A stretch of DNA of 64,000 bases from Prochlorococcus marinus str. MIT 1013 (GCF_027359395.1 NZ_CP114778.1:1922001-1986000); one strand, 5' to 3'; positions 15,020 to 25,065 are shown, counted from the stretch's first letter. Notes: generated by a model from the letters alone, not told the origin. Numbers and translations: made by a program.

Positions 15020-16656
15020 TTCATGCTCTCCTGTGTGTTTTTTGAATTTTTTTCTCCATAACCATATGGTTCAAGAACGAGTGGAGCCTCTCCCTCCCAA
15101 TTCTCAACGGGAGGAGGTGAACTTGTTAACCATTCAGGAGTGAGTGCATTCCATGGATTGTCTCCAGCTTCATTCCCATAGAGAATGCTTTGAAGAATAT
15201 TCCATAGAAAAGGTAAAGTACTTAAAGCCATTAATAATGCACCTACGCTACTTATTTGATTGATTAATTGAAATTGTGGATCGTATTCGGCAACTCGTCG
15301 AGGCATTCCATTTAAACCTAGCCAGTGCTGAGGCGCAAAACAAAGATTAAACCCTATGAAAGTAATTATGAAGTGAAATCTTCCAAGATTTTCATTCAAC
15401 ATTTTCCCTGTAAATTTTGGGAACCAGTGATAAATCGAGGAGAAGATAACAAAGACAGAACCTCCATAGACTATGTAATGAAAATGGGCAACAACAAAAT
15501 AGGTGTCGTGTACATGAACATCAAAAGGTACTTGAGCTAGGGCAACTCCAGTTATCCCACCTAAAACAAAATTAATAATAAATCCGCAGGAAAATAGCAT
15601 TGCTGCATTAAGTGATATTTTCCCTCCCCATAAGGTCGCAACCCAATTAAAAAATTTAATACCTGTGGGAACAGCTATAAATGCAGTAGCGATCGTAAAA
15701 AATAAGCGCATCCATGGAGGAGTCCCACTCGTAAACATATGATGAGCCCAAACAACTAGACCTAAAACAACTATTCCCATAATTGAGAAGACCATTGTTG
15801 TATAGCCAAAAAGTGGTTTTCTACTATGGATTGGAAGTATTTCACTGACTAAACCAAACGCAGGTAAGACCATGATATAAACAGCAGGATGCGAGTAAAA
15901 CCAAAAAAGATGTTGATAAACAATTACATTCCCACCAAGACTTGGGTTGAAAAAACCTGTATGAGCAACTATGTCAAAGCTCAAAAGTATTAGAGTACCA
16001 GCGAGAACAGGAGTCGATAGAACAACAAGAATACTTGTACCAAGCATTGCCCAGCAATACATAGGCAATTGCATTAACTTAAGTCCAGGTCTCCTAAGCT
16101 TGAGGATGGTTGCGATGAAATTAATACCACCAAAGATTGAGCTTCCACCCAAAAGTAAGACACTTAATATCCAAATAATTTGACCGGCGGCTGGGGTAGT
16201 GATGCTTAAAGGTGGATAAGCTGTCCAACCAGATTGTGCGGCTCCGTTTATGAAATAGCTTGTTATCAGCATCAATCCAGAGGGAGGTATTAGCCAAAAA
16301 GCAACTGCATTCAGTCTTGGGAAGGCCATGTCCCTAGCACCAACATAAAATGGTATTAAATAGTTGCCAAAGGCACCATTTACTACAGGCACGATCCATA
16401 AGAAAATCATGATTGTGCCATGGAGAGTTAAAACTTGGTTGTAAACCTCTCTAGGCATGAAATCCGAGAGGGGACTGATGAGCTCTACCCTTATTGCTCC
16501 AGCTAAAGATCCTCCAATTAAATAAAACAAGAAACCACAAACTAAATATTGAAGGCCTATGACTTTGTGATCGAGACTAAAACTCAGATATTTTAACCAT
16601 CCAGTTGGTTGAAGCTTTTCTTGAGGAGAGTTGCTTGGTTTGAGTGAAATAGTCAT
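15016..16656 (-). CDS. ctaD: Cytochrome c oxidase subunit I
   Basis: A 546-residue protein with 12 expected membrane helices that carries heme a, heme a3 and CuB. The ligand motifs are present: LTLHGTIMIF (heme a), SHPAVYIMVLP with the CuB-linked His and Tyr region, VWAHHMFTSG (two CuB histidines), and HDTYFVVAHFHYIVYGG (a3 and a ligands). The C-terminus is hydrophilic and proline-rich. It overlaps ctaE by 4 nt and begins 4 nt after the ctaC stop, so the three are one operon. Heme A for this subunit comes from ctaA and ctaB across the divergent promoter region. Confidence 0.98.
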   Translation of the reverse strand: MTISLKPSNSPQEKLQPTGWLKYLSFSLDHKVIGLQYLVCGFLFYLIGGSLAGAIRVELISPLSDFMPREVYNQVLTLHGTIMIFLWIVPVVNGAFGNYLIPFYVGARDMAFPRLNAVAFWLIPPSGLMLITSYFINGAAQSGWTAYPPLSITTPAAGQIIWILSVLLLGGSSIFGGINFIATILKLRRPGLKLMQLPMYCWAMLGTSILVVLSTPVLAGTLILLSFDIVAHTGFFNPSLGGNVIVYQHLFWFYSHPAVYIMVLPAFGLVSEILPIHSRKPLFGYTTMVFSIMGIVVLGLVVWAHHMFTSGTPPWMRLFFTIATAFIAVPTGIKFFNWVATLWGGKISLNAAMLFSCGFIINFVLGGITGVALAQVPFDVHVHDTYFVVAHFHYIVYGGSVFVIFSSIYHWFPKFTGKMLNENLGRFHFIITFIGFNLCFAPQHWLGLNGMPRRVAEYDPQFQLINQISSVGALLMALSTLPFLWNILQSILYGNEAGDNPWNALTPEWLTSSPPPVENWEGEAPLVLEPYGYGEKNSKNTQESMK

Positions 16657-16660
16657 GAAT

Positions 16661-17473
16661 TTATATTGATTCTTTAGCGTTTTCTTTCAACCAAGTATCA
16701 AAGTCTTCTTGTTCATCAACTATTACATTTGATCTCATCCCACCATGATAGGGACCACACAATTCTGCGCAAACAATTGGGAAATTACCTGCTTTTGTTG
16801 GAGTGAAATTTAAAATCGTTGGTTGACCTGGGATTACATCTTGCTTAAGTCTGAATTGAGGCACCCAAAAAGCATGTATTACATCTTTAGATTCCATTTT
16901 TAAACTAACTTCTCTTCCAACTGGAACATGAAGTTCACCCGAAATAATATCTCCTTTTGGATAATGAAAGATAAAAGCAAATTGCATTGCAGTTAACTCG
17001 ATTGGTAATGAGGATGAATTTGTTCTAGATGAAGACTCTATTGGTCCGGAACCAATACCTCCCCAAACCCTTTCGGCCTGATTATCCATTTTCCCACTGT
17101 GATCATGCATTAAAGGTTGCATGCCACCCATTCGATCATAAATATCGTAACTATATAATCCTACAAATAGAACAACAATTGCGGGAACTGCTGTCCAGAA
17201 AATTTCTAGAGAAATATTACCTTCTAAGTCAATTCCATCCCCAGTTTCTCCAGGCCTACGACGGAATTGAATAAGACTATAAATTACTAAAGCAGTCATG
17301 CCTATAAAAAGTATGCAGCCAATAATGAATAGGACACGATATAGTTCATCGTAAACAGGAGCATTCATACTCGCGCTTACGGGAAGCATATCGACGTTGT
17401 AAGCAATCCAAACTCCTCCTACGCCAAGAATTAAACTTGATGTAAGAGTTAAGATGGCCGACAGTTTCGGCAA
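16661..17473 (-). CDS. ctaC: Cytochrome c oxidase subunit II
   Basis: A 270-residue protein with two N-terminal membrane helices and a periplasmic CuA domain. The CuA site reads CAELCGPYHGGM (Cys-x3-Cys-x3-His-x2-Met), preceded by VIHAFWVPQF carrying the first histidine. I place the start at TTG 17473, giving MPKLSAILTLTSS, because a strong AAAGGAGA ribosome site lies about 6 nt upstream. The frame is open to TTG 17509, which would add 12 residues but would bury that site inside the gene. The CuA site takes electrons from cytochrome c or plastocyanin. First gene of ctaCDE. Confidence 0.95.
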   Translation of the reverse strand: MPKLSAILTLTSSLILGVGGVWIAYNVDMLPVSASMNAPVYDELYRVLFIIGCILFIGMTALVIYSLIQFRRRPGETGDGIDLEGNISLEIFWTAVPAIVVLFVGLYSYDIYDRMGGMQPLMHDHSGKMDNQAERVWGGIGSGPIESSSRTNSSSLPIELTAMQFAFIFHYPKGDIISGELHVPVGREVSLKMESKDVIHAFWVPQFRLKQDVIPGQPTILNFTPTKAGNFPIVCAELCGPYHGGMRSNVIVDEQEDFDTWLKENAKESI

Positions 17474-17642
17474 GAAGATCTCCTTTCTCTTTTTATAGGT
17501 TATGAGCAAAAGTAATTAATGTATCGGCTAATTGTTAATTCAAGATGAATAATTTTTTTTTAAAGAAAATATTTATGTTGCAGTCCTTTTATTCAGGTGA
17601 CGTGTACGAAGTAATCGCTACGTTGAATTAATAATAATCTTG

Positions 17643-18584
17643 ATGGATTTTGCATACGTGCAAGTTTTTTATCCACCAAAACCACGCTTTAGATTGGGCC
17701 AGCTTGCTGCTCACGTAGTAGTTGCACTTATCGCTCTTGTGGTGATTGGAGGGGCAACCAGAGTAATGGAGGCTGGTCTCGCTTGCCCAGACTGGCCTCT
17801 ATGTTATGGATCGTTTTTGCCTGGTAAGCAAATGAATTTACAAGTCTTCTTAGAATGGTTTCATCGCCTAGATGCCTTCTTCGTAGGAGTTGTTTTAATT
17901 ACTCAATTTGCCTTTTCTTTGTATTGGGCAAAATCTTTGCCTAAATGGCTTCCTTGGACCTATGGATTCTTAACTCTATTAGTTGCTTTTCAGGGCTTTT
18001 TAGGAGCTTTGACTGTCCTGCAATTATTACCATCTTTAGTTGTCATAGCTCATCTTGCTGTCGCATTAACTCTTGTTGCGATCATGAGTGGTGTTACTCA
18101 ACAATTACTTAGTCCTGGTAAATCAATTTTCCCATTTTGGCTTCGTTCTTTTGGATTTCTATCTCTTTTTTCTGTAATAGCTCAGTCTTTACTTGGTAGT
18201 CGCGTGGCAACCTCCTGGTCAGCTCATAGATGCCTGGATTTTGGAGATTCTTGTAACCTTTTAGGACTTCATCGGACAAGTGCTATCCCAGTGAGCCTTT
18301 TGGTGATTTTATTCGTAATTGTTTCATCTTTTCAGAGAAAAATTTTTTTGAATCAATGGCCCTATTTTTTGACGATTATTTTTTTGATCATTTCACAAAT
18401 CTTTTTAGGAGTTTTTTCAATTCAACTAGGAATGAGTGAACCTAGTCTTATCATTGGTCATCAACTAATTGCCTGTTTGTTAGTGGCCGTAATATCAGCA
18501 TTGAATTTTAAAGGTAGAGGAATTGGTGATTCTTCTCGATCACTTTTTATAACTCAATCAACTTTGGAGACATGTCATGGTTAG
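17643..18584 (+). CDS. ctaA: Heme A synthase (CtaA/COX15)
   Basis: A membrane protein of about 313 residues with eight hydrophobic segments. It hydroxylates the methyl group of heme O to give heme A. Visible marks include [21 protein letters not shown] near the N-terminus, the [11 protein letters not shown] histidine region, and matching RTSAIPVSL and [11 protein letters not shown] segments in the second half. The ATG at 17643 is preferred over the TTG one codon earlier. The 3' end overlaps ctaB by 8 nt, so the two are coupled. It is divergent from ctaCDE across a region that should hold both promoters. Confidence 0.93.
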   Translation: MDFAYVQVFYPPKPRFRLGQLAAHVVVALIALVVIGGATRVMEAGLACPDWPLCYGSFLPGKQMNLQVFLEWFHRLDAFFVGVVLITQFAFSLYWAKSLPKWLPWTYGFLTLLVAFQGFLGALTVLQLLPSLVVIAHLAVALTLVAIMSGVTQQLLSPGKSIFPFWLRSFGFLSLFSVIAQSLLGSRVATSWSAHRCLDFGDSCNLLGLHRTSAIPVSLLVILFVIVSSFQRKIFLNQWPYFLTIIFLIISQIFLGVFSIQLGMSEPSLIIGHQLIACLLVAVISALNFKGRGIGDSSRSLFITQSTLETCHG

Positions 18585-19572
18585 CTCAACATCAGATTTA
18601 ATTTCACAGCCCGTTAATCGTGAGGAAATCGTTCCTTCTAGAAAGCGTATTAAATTACCCGCATGGTTAGAGGTCGCCAAACCAAGATTAATTCCTCTTT
18701 TACTTGCTACTACTGTTGGCGGAATGGCTCTTTCGGAAGAATGGCCATTACCATCTCCTAGATTGGCATGCACTTTAGGTGGAGGAGCTCTTGCGGCTGC
18801 GGCTGCAGGAGCTCTTAATTGCTTGTGGGAACAAGATCTTGATAAGCGAATGAAACGCACCAGTAATAGAGCCTTGCCGTCTGGTCGCCTTTCTCAGTCT
18901 TCTGTTTTTATTGGAGCAATTGCTTGTACGCTTGCTGCTTCGGCACTTTTAGTAAGTGGAGTTAACTGTTTAGCAGCAGGACTCACTCTTTTAGGGCTTT
19001 GCAGTTACGTACTTCTCTATACAGTTTTCTTAAAGCCTAGAACATCTCAGAATATAGTTTTTGGAGGAGTCGCTGGAGCAATTCCTCCTCTTGTGGGAGC
19101 TTCAGCCGCCGCAGGACATATTGGTTTAGGTGGTTGGTGGCTATTCTCTTTGGTTATGGTTTGGACCCCAGCACATTTTTGGGCTTTGGCCATATTGTTA
19201 AAAGAGGACTATAGATCGGTTGGAATACCTATGCTTCCAACAGTAAGTGGCCCTTTTGTTACAGCAAAAGCTATATCTGTTTATGGTTATCTGACTGTAT
19301 TTTTAAGTTTTTTAGGTTGCTTTGTTTTGCCTGAAGGAGGATTGTTATATGGAATGTTATTGCTACCTTATAATTCAAGACTACTTCAATTGGTTTCCAG
19401 ATTAAGAGATAATCCTGAAGATTTAGATCGGGCTAAGGGTTTGTTTAGATGGTCCATTCTTTATATGTTTGGAGTTTGTTTTTTGCTTGTTATTAGTAGA
19501 TTAGAGGTCTCAATTGTTTTTAATGATCAGTTAATAGCTCTAATTAAAGACTTCTCAATGGGGTATTTGTAA
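18577..19572 (+). CDS. ctaB: Protoheme IX farnesyltransferase (heme O synthase)
   Basis: A 331-residue UbiA-type prenyltransferase with about nine membrane helices. It attaches a farnesyl group to protoheme to make heme O, the substrate of CtaA. The first Asp-rich motif is [15 protein letters not shown] followed by [10 protein letters not shown]. The second half shows [26 protein letters not shown], a CtaB signature. The N-terminal ~25 residues are hydrophilic. Start ATG at 18577, overlapping ctaA by 8 nt. An ABC transporter pair follows after 101 nt. Confidence 0.96.
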   Translation: MVSSTSDLISQPVNREEIVPSRKRIKLPAWLEVAKPRLIPLLLATTVGGMALSEEWPLPSPRLACTLGGGALAAAAAGALNCLWEQDLDKRMKRTSNRALPSGRLSQSSVFIGAIACTLAASALLVSGVNCLAAGLTLLGLCSYVLLYTVFLKPRTSQNIVFGGVAGAIPPLVGASAAAGHIGLGGWWLFSLVMVWTPAHFWALAILLKEDYRSVGIPMLPTVSGPFVTAKAISVYGYLTVFLSFLGCFVLPEGGLLYGMLLLPYNSRLLQLVSRLRDNPEDLDRAKGLFRWSILYMFGVCFLLVISRLEVSIVFNDQLIALIKDFSMGYL

Positions 19573-19673
19573 TTCTATAAAATAAAAATAAAAACTTTAT
19601 GACTTTGATCTCCAATATTAATTAGAATTTGTTAGAAGAATTCAGCTTATCTTTTTAGGCAATCTGTTCCTAG

Positions 19674-20687
19674 ATGTTTTTCATCCAACTTAGAGATTTA
19701 TATAAGTCTTATGGTCCTGTTAGGGCTTTAAATGGACTTAACCTTGAAGTACCTAAAGGTTCTTTGTATGGTTTGTTGGGGCCAAACGGGGCCGGCAAAA
19801 GTACTGCACTTAGAATTATCTGTACTCTCCTTGCGCCTGATTCTGGTCGTGTTGAAGTAGGGGGACGTGATGCTTTTCTTGAGGAAAAAGAAACCAGGCG
19901 AAGATTGGGTTATGTAGCTCAAGATGTTGCAATCGATAAAATACTTACAGGTAGAGAGTTACTACAGCTTCAAGGAGATCTTTATCATCTAGATAATAAA
20001 CGTAAGAGTAAGAGAATTGAAGAACTGATTCAAAGACTTGATATGCATGAATGGATTGATAGAAGATGCGGTTCTTTTTCGGGAGGAATGAAAAGAAGAC
20101 TTGACCTTGCTTCAGGTTTGTTGCATGAACCAGAATTATTGATTCTTGATGAACCTACTGTTGGGTTGGATATAGAAAGTCGGTCAGCTATCTGGGGATT
20201 ATTGAAGGAACTAAGAAATAACGAAACTACAATTCTTTTAAGTAGTCATTACCTTGAGGAAGTAGATGAATTGGCAGATGAGATGGCTATTATTGATAAA
20301 GGGAAAGTCATTGCTAGTGGAAAACCCGATGATTTAAAAAAAGAACTTGGTGGCGATAGAGTTACACTTAGAGTGAGAGAGTTCAGTGATGAAGAAGAAG
20401 CTGAATCTGTGAGAAAATTAATTAAAAATATCAATGGGGTATCAAATGTAGTAGTGAATCAAAAGCAAGGATATTCTCTAAATTTTTTAGTGCAAAATAA
20501 TGATGTTATATCAAACTTGTCGGGTCATCTTTCAAAAGAAAATTTTGAAGTCTTTGCACTTTCTCATAGTCGGCCAAGTTTAGATGATGTGTATTTGCAG
20601 GCGACTGGCAAAACTCTTATGGACGCTGAATTAGAATTAGCTGGTAAAAGAGATTTTAAGCTTGAGAATAAGCAATCGATGCGTTAA
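19674..20687 (+). CDS. ABC-2 type exporter ATP-binding protein
   Basis: A 337-residue ABC ATPase of the CcmA/DrrA group. Walker A is GPNGAGKST, the signature is FSGGMKRRLDLA, Walker B is LLILDEPTVGLD, and the H-loop SSHY follows. The C-terminal ~100 residues are extra, as in drug and polysaccharide exporters of this group. The substrate is unknown. It starts with ATG and its permease gene begins 31 nt downstream, so they form one exporter. The same two genes follow ctaAB in other marine cyanobacteria as far as I recall, but a link to oxidase assembly is only a guess. Confidence 0.92.
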   Translation: MFFIQLRDLYKSYGPVRALNGLNLEVPKGSLYGLLGPNGAGKSTALRIICTLLAPDSGRVEVGGRDAFLEEKETRRRLGYVAQDVAIDKILTGRELLQLQGDLYHLDNKRKSKRIEELIQRLDMHEWIDRRCGSFSGGMKRRLDLASGLLHEPELLILDEPTVGLDIESRSAIWGLLKELRNNETTILLSSHYLEEVDELADEMAIIDKGKVIASGKPDDLKKELGGDRVTLRVREFSDEEEAESVRKLIKNINGVSNVVVNQKQGYSLNFLVQNNDVISNLSGHLSKENFEVFALSHSRPSLDDVYLQATGKTLMDAELELAGKRDFKLENKQSMR

Positions 20688-20718
20688 TTGATTTTATTAC
20701 CCCTAAATTATTAAACAC

Positions 20719-21576
20719 ATGATTATTACTAGTAATCCATCAATTCCTAAGAGCAAGCAATCTAGAAATGATTTGAATGAAATGTTTCAAGAGACTTCTG
20801 CATTAACATGGAGGCTTTTCATTCAATTAATTCGACGACCTTCAACACTATTTGCTGGAATTCTTCAGCCTTTAATATGGCTTTTGCTTTTTGCAGCTTT
20901 ATTTTCTAATGCTCCAATAGATTTTTTGCCTGGGGGTAGTAGCTATGGCGAATTTCTTGGTGCAGGTTTAATAGTCTTTACTGCTTTTAGTGGTGCACTT
21001 AATGCTGGTCTTCCTTTGATGTTTGACAGAGAATTTGGTTTTCTTAATCGATTATTAGTTGCTCCATTGAGTAGTAGAAGTTCAATCGTAATTTCTTCGG
21101 TAATCTACATAACTACCATTAGCCTGTTGCAGAGTTTTGCAATAATGGCAACTTCTGCCCTCTTAGGTTATGGCTGGCCAAGTCTGGTAGGTTTTCTTCT
21201 CATAGCAATAACCTTATTGTTATTGGTATTTGCAATAACTGGCCTGAGTCTTGGATTGGCCTTTGTTTTGCCAGGACACATAGAGTTAATTGCAATTATC
21301 TTCATATCTAATCTCCCTGTTCTTTTTGCCAGCACAGCATTGGCCCCCATATCTTTTATGCCTGAATGGCTTGGATTAATAGCATCAATTAATCCATTAA
21401 CATTTGCTATTGAACCTATTCGAATGGCTTATCACAATCCTGTCGACCTGAGCGAAGTTTTAATAAATGCTCCGTATGGAGATGTGACTGGATATTCTTG
21501 CCTAGCAATTCTATTTATTCTTACAGTTGGATTGTTTTTTCTTATTAGACCTCTTTTAAATCGCAAACTTGCTTGA
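20719..21576 (+). CDS. ABC-2 type exporter permease
   Basis: A 285-residue protein with six hydrophobic segments, typical of ABC-2 permeases (DrrB-like). The RPSTLFAGILQPLIWLLLFAALF segment, the FDREFGFLNRLLVAPLSSRSS loop and the SFMPEWLGLIASINPLTFAIEPIR stretch are family marks. Its N-terminus (~30 residues) is hydrophilic. It pairs with the upstream ATPase. The transported molecule is not identifiable. A hypothetical gene starts 29 nt after its stop. Confidence 0.92.
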   Translation: MIITSNPSIPKSKQSRNDLNEMFQETSALTWRLFIQLIRRPSTLFAGILQPLIWLLLFAALFSNAPIDFLPGGSSYGEFLGAGLIVFTAFSGALNAGLPLMFDREFGFLNRLLVAPLSSRSSIVISSVIYITTISLLQSFAIMATSALLGYGWPSLVGFLLIAITLLLLVFAITGLSLGLAFVLPGHIELIAIIFISNLPVLFASTALAPISFMPEWLGLIASINPLTFAIEPIRMAYHNPVDLSEVLINAPYGDVTGYSCLAILFILTVGLFFLIRPLLNRKLA

Positions 21577-21604
21577 TAATCTAAATTAGTGATTTAAAAG
21601 AACC

Positions 21605-22087
21605 TTGGAGTCTCGAAAGTACCAGCTTCAAAAACAAATTATAGAAGCTCTAAAGGCTAATGATAATAATTTATATTCTCTCTTGAAATCTCAATGGGCA
21701 CATCGTTTTGGAGTAGAAAGTTTAGAAGAATTAAACAATCTAGATTTAAAACAGTTGAATCAAAACTCTACAAATGTAGATAATCAAAAGATTGATCAAT
21801 CACTCGAAAATTTTTTAGAGGGTGATAATTCAGTAGCTTTGAAAGAGGATGATAATCAAGAGAAAGAAAAAAAAGACGAGGTAATTGAGTCAGTAAATGA
21901 TGAGATCAACGCATCATTCAAAGTTAAATCATATGAAATAATTGATAAAAAAAATTATAAAAATCAAGCTATAAATCAAATTAAAGAAATAAAAAGTCAG
22001 CCAGAATTTGAGGCGCTAATTCCTTTACCTCCTAAACCCAAATATGGTTATCTAAGAAAGTGGTTGCTTAAAAATAAGTACTATTAG
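21605..22087 (+). CDS. Conserved hypothetical acidic protein
   Basis: A 160-residue protein from TTG 21605. The first ~45 residues predict as helices (a KYQLQKQIIEALKANDNNLYSLLKSQWAHRFG stretch), the middle is low-complexity and rich in N, D, E and K, and the last ~30 residues are basic and proline-containing (ALIPLPPKPKYGYLRKWLLKNK). I do not recognise a domain with known function. It is downstream of the ABC exporter on the same strand and convergent with groEL. The gene-like N- and C-termini and tight position support that it is real. Confidence 0.6.
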   Translation: MESRKYQLQKQIIEALKANDNNLYSLLKSQWAHRFGVESLEELNNLDLKQLNQNSTNVDNQKIDQSLENFLEGDNSVALKEDDNQEKEKKDEVIESVNDEINASFKVKSYEIIDKKNYKNQAINQIKEIKSQPEFEALIPLPPKPKYGYLRKWLLKNKYY

Positions 22088-22143
22088 TTGTTAGTTATTA
22101 ATTGCTATTTTTTTGAGTTTAGGAGGATATAACTTTTAATTCT

Positions 22144-23841
22144 TTACATCATTCCTGGCATACCCATACCACCCATACCACCCATACCACCCATACCACC
22201 CATACCACCCATACCACCCATACCACCCATACCACCCATTGGATCTCCCTCAGCACCTGGAGCTGATGGTGGTTCAGGTTTGTCAGCAATAACAACCTCA
22301 GTTGTTATGAGAAGTGAGGCTATTGATACAGCATCTTGAAGAGCAAGCCGAATTACTTTCGAAGCATCTAATATTCCTGCTTCAAGTAGATCCACATACT
22401 CTCCAGTTTGTGCATTAAAGCCTTTACCTAACCTCTTAATATCTGATACAACAACATCTCCATTAAATCCTGCATTTATAGCTATCTGTTTCGTGGGAGC
22501 AGTCAATGCTCTTTTTATGATTTCAACTCCTGTCCTTTGGTCACCTTCTAGCTTTTTAGATAAGTCTTCAAGTCCTTCACTTAGTTCTAGAAGAGTTGTT
22601 CCTCCTCCTGCCACAATACCCTCTTCAATAGCTGCACGAGTTGCGTTAAGAGCATCCTCAATTCTGAGCTTTCTGTTCTTTAACTCGGTTTCAGTAGGAG
22701 CTCCAACTTTAATTACAGCTACACCACCTGCAAGTTTAGCGATTCTCTCGTTTAACTTCTCTTTGTCATACTCAGAATCTGTTTCGTCAAGTTCTCTCTT
22801 GATTGAGGCAATGCGATTAGATAGTTCTGTGTTTTGATTTTCATTTGCGACAATTGTTGTGTTGTCTTTTGTAATTGTCACTCTTCTGGCTTGACCTAGA
22901 TCAGAAATTTGAACTTTCTCAAGACTCATGGCTTTGTCTTCGCTAATTAATGTCCCGCCAGTTAGTACCGCAATATCTCCAAGAGCAGCTTTTCTCCTCT
23001 CGCCAAAAGAGGGAGCTCTGACTGCTGCTACCTGTAAAACTCCACGGTTTTTGTTGACTACAAGTGTCGCTAATGCTTCACCTTCAACTTCCTCGGCAAG
23101 AATTATTAATGGTGTTCCATTTTTCTGAACAGTTTCCAGAACTGGAATGAGATCGGCAATAGATGAAATCTTTTTGTCAGTGATTAATATTGATGGGTTT
23201 TCAAATTCACAAATTAATCGATCTTCATCAGTAACAAAATACGGTGAACTATAACCTCTATCAAATGCCATCCCCTCAGTTATATCTAGTTCAGTGGCTA
23301 AAGATTTGGATTCCTCAACAGTTATTACGCCATCAAAACTGACCTTGTCTATAGCATCTGCAATCATTGCACCTATTTCCTCGTCTCCACCAGCACTAAC
23401 TGTAGCAACTTGTTTAATAGCATCACCACTGACTGTTTTACTTTTTTTCTTGAGATCATCAACGATTTGAGCAACAGCCTTTTCCATGCCCCTTCTTAAT
23501 TCGATTGGACTTGCTCCAGCAGCTGTATTTCTTAACCCTTCTTGAACCATGAATTGAGCTAAAACTGTTGCAGTGGTTGTGCCATCCCCAGCTTTTTCCT
23601 TCGTTTTTGAGGCAACTTGTTCAATGAGCTTGGCTCCTATGTTTTCAAATGGATCTTCAAGATCTATTTCTTTCGCAATTGTTACTCCATCATTAACAAT
23701 ATCTGGCGCTCCAAATTTTTTTTCAATAACAACATTTCTACCCTTAGGTCCAATTGTAACTTTGAGAGCATTGGCTAAATTGTTTACTCCTTTTTCTAGA
23801 GCACCACGTGAGTCGTCTGAAAAACTTAGAAGTTTTGGCAT
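22144..23841 (-). CDS. groL: Chaperonin GroEL, monocistronic paralogue
   Basis: A 565-residue group I chaperonin. ATP-binding marks include DGVTIAKEI and [13 protein letters not shown], and the C-terminus carries a flexible GGM-repeat tail, eight GGM units before GMPGMM. No groES gene lies next to it. Cyanobacteria usually carry two or more GroELs, one in a groESL operon and one alone, and this appears to be the solitary copy. No CIRCE element (TTAGCACTC-N9-GAGTGCTAA) is visible in the 128 nt upstream, which argues against standard HrcA control. The 3' end is convergent with the hypothetical gene. Confidence 0.96.
   Translation of the reverse strand: MPKLLSFSDDSRGALEKGVNNLANALKVTIGPKGRNVVIEKKFGAPDIVNDGVTIAKEIDLEDPFENIGAKLIEQVASKTKEKAGDGTTTATVLAQFMVQEGLRNTAAGASPIELRRGMEKAVAQIVDDLKKKSKTVSGDAIKQVATVSAGGDEEIGAMIADAIDKVSFDGVITVEESKSLATELDITEGMAFDRGYSSPYFVTDEDRLICEFENPSILITDKKISSIADLIPVLETVQKNGTPLIILAEEVEGEALATLVVNKNRGVLQVAAVRAPSFGERRKAALGDIAVLTGGTLISEDKAMSLEKVQISDLGQARRVTITKDNTTIVANENQNTELSNRIASIKRELDETDSEYDKEKLNERIAKLAGGVAVIKVGAPTETELKNRKLRIEDALNATRAAIEEGIVAGGGTTLLELSEGLEDLSKKLEGDQRTGVEIIKRALTAPTKQIAINAGFNGDVVVSDIKRLGKGFNAQTGEYVDLLEAGILDASKVIRLALQDAVSIASLLITTEVVIADKPEPPSAPGAEGDPMGGMGGMGGMGGMGGMGGMGGMGGMGMPGMM
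22165..22236 (-). repeat. 9-bp tandem repeat encoding the GroEL GGM tail
   Basis: Eight perfect head-to-tail copies of the 9-mer CATACCACC (plus strand) occupy 72 bp. On the coding strand each reads GGT GGT ATG, that is GGM. Such exact nucleotide repeats are prone to slippage, so copy number may vary between strains without breaking the frame. The GGM tail lines the GroEL cavity. Confidence 0.95.
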
Positions 23842-23969
23842 ATTTGATTTGATTTGAACTTAATCTCCCACAGCAATCACACATTAGGGGAGGTTAAATA
23901 AGTGGGGAAAGCCGAATTGTAATTCAGAAATTATTCCCAATTTTTGCAGAAGGCAGTTAGTGTCAACAT

Positions 23970-24146
23970 ATGAACGATCCTGGAGCTTTATTTTTTATTC
24001 TCATGGCCGGGTTGGCCGGCACTATGACTTTGATTTATTTTCCTTTGAGGATATTTCTTACAGCTACTGCAAGAAGCAGAAGATTAAAACTATTGCAACG
24101 TATTAGAAGATTGAGAGATGAACTAGGACAACCTATTCAAAATTAA
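23970..24146 (+). CDS. Small conserved membrane protein, 58 residues
   Basis: A short gene with ATG at 23970 and TAA at 24144-24146. The peptide begins MNDPGALFFILMAGLAG, forms a hydrophobic helix that continues to about residue 30 (MTLIYFPLRIFL), then a strongly basic tail with RSRRLKLLQRIRRLRDEL. One membrane helix followed by a basic amphipathic helix is predicted. It lies between the groEL promoter side and the convergent fabG, 7 nt from the fabG stop. The reading frame is full of biased, non-random residues, and I believe homologues occur in other cyanobacteria. Function unknown. Confidence 0.7.
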   Translation: MNDPGALFFILMAGLAGTMTLIYFPLRIFLTATARSRRLKLLQRIRRLRDELGQPIQN

Positions 24147-24153
24147 TATCTGC

Positions 24154-24906
24154 TCAACTCATAACCATTCCACCATCAACTTGAATCGTCTGACCGGTTA
24201 TGTAAGCAGCCGAAGGATCTGCTGCTAAAAATCTTACTGCGCCCGCAACATCCTCAGGGTTTCCGAATCGACCAAGCGGGATTGCAGAAAGGATTGATTC
24301 ACTGTTCAGATCTTTTGTCATATCAGTTGAAATAAAACCTGGAGCTACTGCATTTACAGTAATCCCTCTGCTTGCAAATTCTTTTGCAGCACTTTTTGTA
24401 AGACCTACTACTCCGGCCTTGGCTGCAGAATAATTAGCTTGTCCTGGGTTGCCCATCAATCCAACAACAGAAGTTATGTTGATAATTCTTCCTTTTTTTT
24501 GCTTCAACATCTGCCTAGAAACGGCTCTTGTGCAATAAAAAACACCACTCAAGTTAAGGTCTAAAACTTTTTGCCAATCGTTAGTTTTCATTCTCATTAA
24601 AAGTCCATCTTTTGTTATTCCTGCATTATTGACCAGAACATCAATTTTATTATTTTTATCCAATACTGTTTTTATTAATTCATTTACCGAATTTTCATTA
24701 GAAATATCAGCTTGAAGAGGGTATGCCTTACCTCCAAAGGAATTTATTTCTGATACGACTTTATTCGCATTTTCCAAAGAAGAAGAATAATTGATGATTA
24801 CTTCTGCGCCTTCCTGTGCTAAAAGAATTGCAATAGCTTTACCAATCCCCCTGCTGGCCCCAGTTACAATTGCAGTCTGACCTTCAAGTAGTTTTGGTGA
24901 TTTCAT
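24154..24906 (-). CDS. fabG: 3-oxoacyl-[acyl-carrier-protein] reductase
   Basis: A 250-residue short-chain dehydrogenase of normal FabG length. It reduces 3-ketoacyl-ACP with NADPH in fatty acid synthesis. The cofactor loop TGASRGIG is at residues 15-22, NNAG follows near residue 92, and the catalytic Ser...Tyr-x3-Lys is seen as NITSVVG and NYSAAKAG. The C-terminus ends ITGQTIQVDGGMVMS, a FabG mark. It is divergent from ispD across a 159-nt gap that contains a perfect hairpin. Confidence is high that it is FabG rather than a general SDR. Confidence 0.93.
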   Translation of the reverse strand: MKSPKLLEGQTAIVTGASRGIGKAIAILLAQEGAEVIINYSSSLENANKVVSEINSFGGKAYPLQADISNENSVNELIKTVLDKNNKIDVLVNNAGITKDGLLMRMKTNDWQKVLDLNLSGVFYCTRAVSRQMLKQKKGRIINITSVVGLMGNPGQANYSAAKAGVVGLTKSAAKEFASRGITVNAVAPGFISTDMTKDLNSESILSAIPLGRFGNPEDVAGAVRFLAADPSAAYITGQTIQVDGGMVMS

Positions 24907-25000
24907 AATCTTATGATCTTTAAAATCGTTAGAATCGAATACTTATTTATTTAACTTACTATTGAGCCACTTGCTTTTTGAAAAGACTTTAAGCTCAGAC

Positions 25001-25022
25001 AGTAAAAATAGTAATTTTTACT
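25001..25022. promoter_or_regulatory. Perfect 9-bp hairpin between fabG and ispD
   Basis: The arms AGTAAAAAT (25001-25009) and ATTTTTACT (25014-25022) are perfect reverse complements around a 4-nt loop. The element lies 43 nt before the ispD start and about 95 nt before the divergent fabG start. It is AT-rich. It could be an operator or a leader hairpin of ispD; there is no further evidence. Confidence 0.4.
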
Positions 25023-25065
25023 AGTCGAATATATTAAATGAATAAACAATGGAGAGGGATCAGTT

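Noticed and set aside
17510-17642. A GTA-N-TAC site between ctaC and ctaA as an NtcA box
   Set aside because: The spacing of the GTA and TAC triplets is not the 8 nt needed for NtcA.
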